From Krasilnikoviella flava (lineage in GTDB: Bacteria; Actinomycetota; Actinomycetes; Actinomycetales; Cellulomonadaceae), in the NCBI RefSeq assembly GCF_900167525.1, contig NZ_FUZQ01000006.1, positions 1-64,000 of the forward strand: a DNA stretch of 64,000 nucleotides, in the 5' to 3' direction. How positions within the stretch are numbered: the first letter of the stretch is position 1; every line of letters starts with the position of its first letter. The notes under the pieces were generated by a model. That model was given only the letters and a program-made list of their open reading frames with translations, was not told the DNA's origin and made no database searches. The position numbers were made by a program, and so were the translations under genes. This document shows positions 59,446 through 64,000 of the stretch, piece by piece.

Positions 59446-60557
59446 CGGCCCTCCTCCGCGGCGCGCTGCGCCTCGACGCCCGCCGTCTGCGCCGCGACGA
59501 ACCGCTGGTCGAACAGGTCGGCCGCGTCGAGCGGGTCCTCGCCGAGCTCCGTCGAGAGCAGGTCGATCGTGTCCTGCGTGCGCGCGATGCCCTCGGTGAG
59601 GTCGGCGGGGATGTCCGGCACCGCGGCGTGGTCGATGAGGTACTGGGCGTCCTCGTCGGTCAGCCCCTCGTGCTCGACGTAGTACCCCTGCTTCCACTCC
59701 TCGGGGTGCTCCGCGACCCACACCTTCGCCTTCGCCCACACCTCGACGTACTCGTGCAGGGCGGCGGCCTTGGCCGGGTCCTCGAGCACGGCCTTCGGCG
59801 CGTAGAGGTGTCCGGCGTCGTCCCGCAGACCGTGCCTGACCGACTGCGCGCCGTCCGCCTCGTACTTCGTGAGGTAGCGGAACAGCTGGGTGCCGCCGAG
59901 CGGCGCGACGTCCACCTCCCCCGCGGCCAGCGCCGTGGAGTACACGTCGCCGGTGCTGGGCAGCTCGACGAGCTCGACGTCGTCCTGGGTCAGCCCTGCC
60001 GCGCCCAACGCCTTGAGCACCAGCGCGCCCTGCGCCTGGCCGGGGCTGAACGCGATGCGCTTGCCGGCCAGGTCGTCGAGGGAACCCAGCGTCAGGCCGG
60101 GCCGCCCGGCCAGCTCGTAGACCGGGGCGTCCTGCCAGTTCTCGCGGTACTGGGTGGCGACGATCGACACCGGCACGCCCGTCCACGTGGCGTGGATGGG
60201 CGGGATCTCCGCGACCGCGCCGACGTCGAGCGACTCGGCGCGGAACGCCTCGATGGTCTGCGGCCCGCCCGACAGGTTGGCCCACTCCAGGTCGAACGAG
60301 AGGTCGTGCTCGATCTCGTCGCCGGCCAGCTCGAGCGCGACCTCGGTGGTCGGGTCGCCGACGACGAGCGTGGTGCCGTCGGGCACCGTGGACGGCAGGG
60401 GGTCGGAGGCGGCGAGCGTGCCGCCGGCGCCGTCGGCGGCGGCGTCGGCGGCGCAGCCGGCGGTGCCCAGCAGCGCGACGACGCCGACGGCGGCGGCCAC
60501 GGCGTGCCGGGCGGTCGGGCCGGCGAGCGCGGGACGGGTGAGGGTGGTTCGGGGCAT
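59442..60557 (-). CDS. ssuA: sulfonate-type ABC substrate-binding lipoprotein (SsuA-like)
   Basis: A 371-residue binding protein with lipobox LGTAGC near residue 35 and an Ala/Gly/Asp linker. The fold matches the NMT1/SsuA group (FDLEWANLSGGPQTIEAFRA, DVGAVAEIPPIHAT, FSPGQAQGALVLKAL). ATG 60557 follows GAGAGGA with six bases between. The 138-base stretch to the upstream leader peptide contains a hairpin just before the ribosome-binding site. As first structural gene of the operon it is the likely target of leader-peptide control by cysteine supply. Confidence 0.9.
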   Translation of the reverse strand: MPRTTLTRPALAGPTARHAVAAAVGVVALLGTAGCAADAAADGAGGTLAASDPLPSTVPDGTTLVVGDPTTEVALELAGDEIEHDLSFDLEWANLSGGPQTIEAFRAESLDVGAVAEIPPIHATWTGVPVSIVATQYRENWQDAPVYELAGRPGLTLGSLDDLAGKRIAFSPGQAQGALVLKALGAAGLTQDDVELVELPSTGDVYSTALAAGEVDVAPLGGTQLFRYLTKYEADGAQSVRHGLRDDAGHLYAPKAVLEDPAKAAALHEYVEVWAKAKVWVAEHPEEWKQGYYVEHEGLTDEDAQYLIDHAAVPDIPADLTEGIARTQDTIDLLSTELGEDPLDAADLFDQRFVAAQTAGVEAQRAAEEGR

Positions 60558-60573
60558 GACGGGTCCTCTCGGG

Positions 60574-60605
60574 GCGTGCGGGGGTACGCCACGTCACCCG
60601 CACGC
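60574..60605 (-). promoter_or_regulatory. hairpin next to the ssuA ribosome-binding site
   Basis: GCGTGCGGG (60605-60597 region on the transcribed strand) pairs exactly with CCCGCACGC over nine bases with a 14-base loop. The stem ends three bases before the GAGAGGA sequence (60570-60564) of ssuA. It could regulate translation or be the terminator-like element of an attenuator that starts with the upstream leader peptide. Confidence 0.45.
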
Positions 60606-60695
60606 ACGACGGCGGACGGGGCGGTGGTCTCGAGCGGGGTGGTGCCGGAGGCGCGGCTCAGCGACGACGGGCCGGCTGCTCAGCTCGCGGGTGGC

Positions 60696-60800
60696 TCAGC
60701 GACAGCGACGACAGGGCCGACAGCGCCGGCAGGCGCACGGCGCGGCGGGCCCCGCGGTGCGGGTGCCCGGGGACCGTAGTCCGTTCGCGTCGGCGTGCAT
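60696..60800 (-). CDS. cysteine-rich leader peptide of the sulfonate operon
   Basis: A 34-codon frame whose last third reads APCACRRCRPCRRCR: five Cys codons in 12 positions (residues 22, 24, 27, 30, 33), close to the stop codon. It lies 138 bases before ssuA on the same strand. Translation that stalls when Cys-tRNA is short would signal sulfur need, as known for Cys-containing leader peptides before sulfur genes in other actinobacteria. ATG 60800 lacks a ribosome-binding site, but TACCTT at 60812-60807 lies six bases before it, as expected of a leaderless transcript. The peptide is predicted only from sequence; Arg-rich GC sequence can give Cys codons by chance. Confidence 0.65.
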   Translation of the reverse strand: MHADANGLRSPGTRTAGPAAPCACRRCRPCRRCR

Positions 60801-60954
60801 GCGGGGAAGGTAGGCGCCTGGCAAGGCCTGCGCGAGAGATCGCCGGAAAGTCTCACGATGCGGACCCGCCGACCCCCGTCGGTGGGCGCCGTCAGGACGA
60901 GGACCCTGATGACCGGTTCCTGACGGCTCCTGACAGTACCGGGCGGGCACGACG

Positions 60955-60989
60955 AAGGCCCCGGACCCTGTGAGGGGGTCCGGGGCCTT
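60955..60989 (-). terminator. terminator of clpC
   Basis: AAGGCCCCGGACCC and its exact complement form a 14-base-pair stem around a seven-base loop, 33 bases after the clpC stop codon. This is the strongest classical hairpin in the window. Only a short TTCGTC follows, without a T-run. The adjacent 60813-60954 region shows no gene. Confidence 0.85.
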
Positions 60990-61021
60990 GTCGTCGACCG
61001 TCAGGTCAGTGGATCAGCGCG

Positions 61022-63589
<2,568 letters not shown>

Positions 63590-63806
63590 GTGCTGCTCCC
63601 TCACGAGCGGCGTTTCCTGCACCCCGTCGGTTGACGGCTACAGCCTGACCGCTACGACTCTATGCGCTCCCAACTCCCCGGCCCCCCTCGGTAAGCCCAT
63701 GTTCGCCAGGGGCGTGACGGCGTGCCGCGTTGCCACCCGCGGGAGGTGCGTCCACGCTCGGAGGAAGGCGGTCGTCGCCGCGGGGATCGCCACCGAGGGG
63801 GTACCG

Positions 63807-64000
63807 ATGGACGAGCTCGAGCAGCAGCCGGGAGCCACGGGCGGGGCGGGGCACGACGCGAGACCGCGGGCGTGGAACGGTGACGACGCGCGCCTGGCGC
63901 AGTTCTCCGGCGTCCTCGGCGAGGTGCACGACCCCCTGACCTGGGGGCTCGACCTGGAGGACGAGGCCCTCACCGGGCACTCGGACTCCGAGGACCCGAC
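63807..64000 (+). CDS. start of an unidentified gene, cut by the window edge
   Basis: ATG 63807 is preceded by GAGGGGG at a good distance and opens a frame of 64 codons that has no stop before the window ends. The peptide is acidic and hydrophilic (MDELEQQPGATGGAGHDARP at the start, LTWGLDLEDEALTGHSDSED near the edge). I recognise no family. It diverges from clpC; the 217 bases between them hold no other clear gene. Confidence is limited by the short visible part. Confidence 0.45.
   Translation, partial: MDELEQQPGATGGAGHDARPRAWNGDDARLAQFSGVLGEVHDPLTWGLDLEDEALTGHSDSEDP

Noticed and set aside
63638-63973. 111-codon minus-strand frame upstream of clpC
   Set aside because: Its translation is Ser, Arg and Pro-rich without a family pattern, and the plus-strand frame from 63807 has a better ribosome-binding site and more natural composition.

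Overview
The window is a very GC-rich stretch of chromosome with dense coding, many GTG starts, ATGA/GTGA stop-start overlaps, lipoprotein sugar-binding proteins and a clpC gene. This points to an actinobacterium, and the set of plant-polysaccharide enzymes suggests a cellulolytic Micrococcales member (Cellulomonas/Cellulosimicrobium/Isoptericola-like). The placement is an inference; no rRNA or tRNA gene is visible. I see no phage, insertion sequence or CRISPR array.

Layout. 1-2394: a CUT1 sugar importer (binding protein, permease, start of a second permease). 2742-14616: a hexuronate island. Leftward run lacI, a spermidine/iron-type ABC importer (binding protein, ATPase, two permeases) and fructuronate reductase uxuB; rightward run uxaC, uxuA and alpha-glucuronidase aguA. 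14647-24897: general genes: epoxide hydrolase with a divergent CGNR regulator, GAPDH, a GlxA-type AraC regulator facing a serine hydrolase, a two-component system, and an FAD oxidase with an ABC exporter whose ATPase has lost its signature motif. 25021-26721: secreted GH5 cellulase. 26844-34867: an LplB/YtcP-type importer operon with GH39 xylosidase, a DUF624 membrane protein and GH42 galactosidase, under a divergent LacI. 36412-39018: kdgK and eda facing an IclR regulator. 39141-42171: M81 metallopeptidase and GH29 fucosidase. 42218-47849: ROK repressor, CUT1 importer and ROK kinase. 47944-53392: one leftward operon dctP-dctQ-dctM-kduI-iclR-kduD. 53563-55299: an epimerase with a frameshifted N-terminus and a HAD phosphatase. 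55315-60800: a sulfonate-type operon (binding protein, permease, ATPase, two flavin monooxygenases) preceded by a cysteine-rich leader peptide. 61022-63589: clpC. 63807-end: start of an unidentified gene.

How the genes work together. Two uronate routes meet at 2-keto-3-deoxygluconate (KDG). Glucuronate released by AguA goes through UxaC, UxuB and UxuA to KDG. Unsaturated uronates, probably entering by the TRAP transporter, go through KduI and KduD to KDG. KdgK and Eda then yield pyruvate and glyceraldehyde-3-phosphate. GH39, GH42, GH67 and GH29 lack signal peptides, so oligosaccharides are probably imported and trimmed inside the cell; only the GH5 enzyme is exported. The three CUT1 importers carry no ATPase gene and probably share one encoded elsewhere.

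The most unusual signals are the Cys-rich leader peptide, 20-nt-period palindromic arrays that supply the stop codons of two genes, palindromic repeats carried in frame inside aguA, the internally deleted ABC ATPase, and a probable CTG start codon on the GH39 gene.
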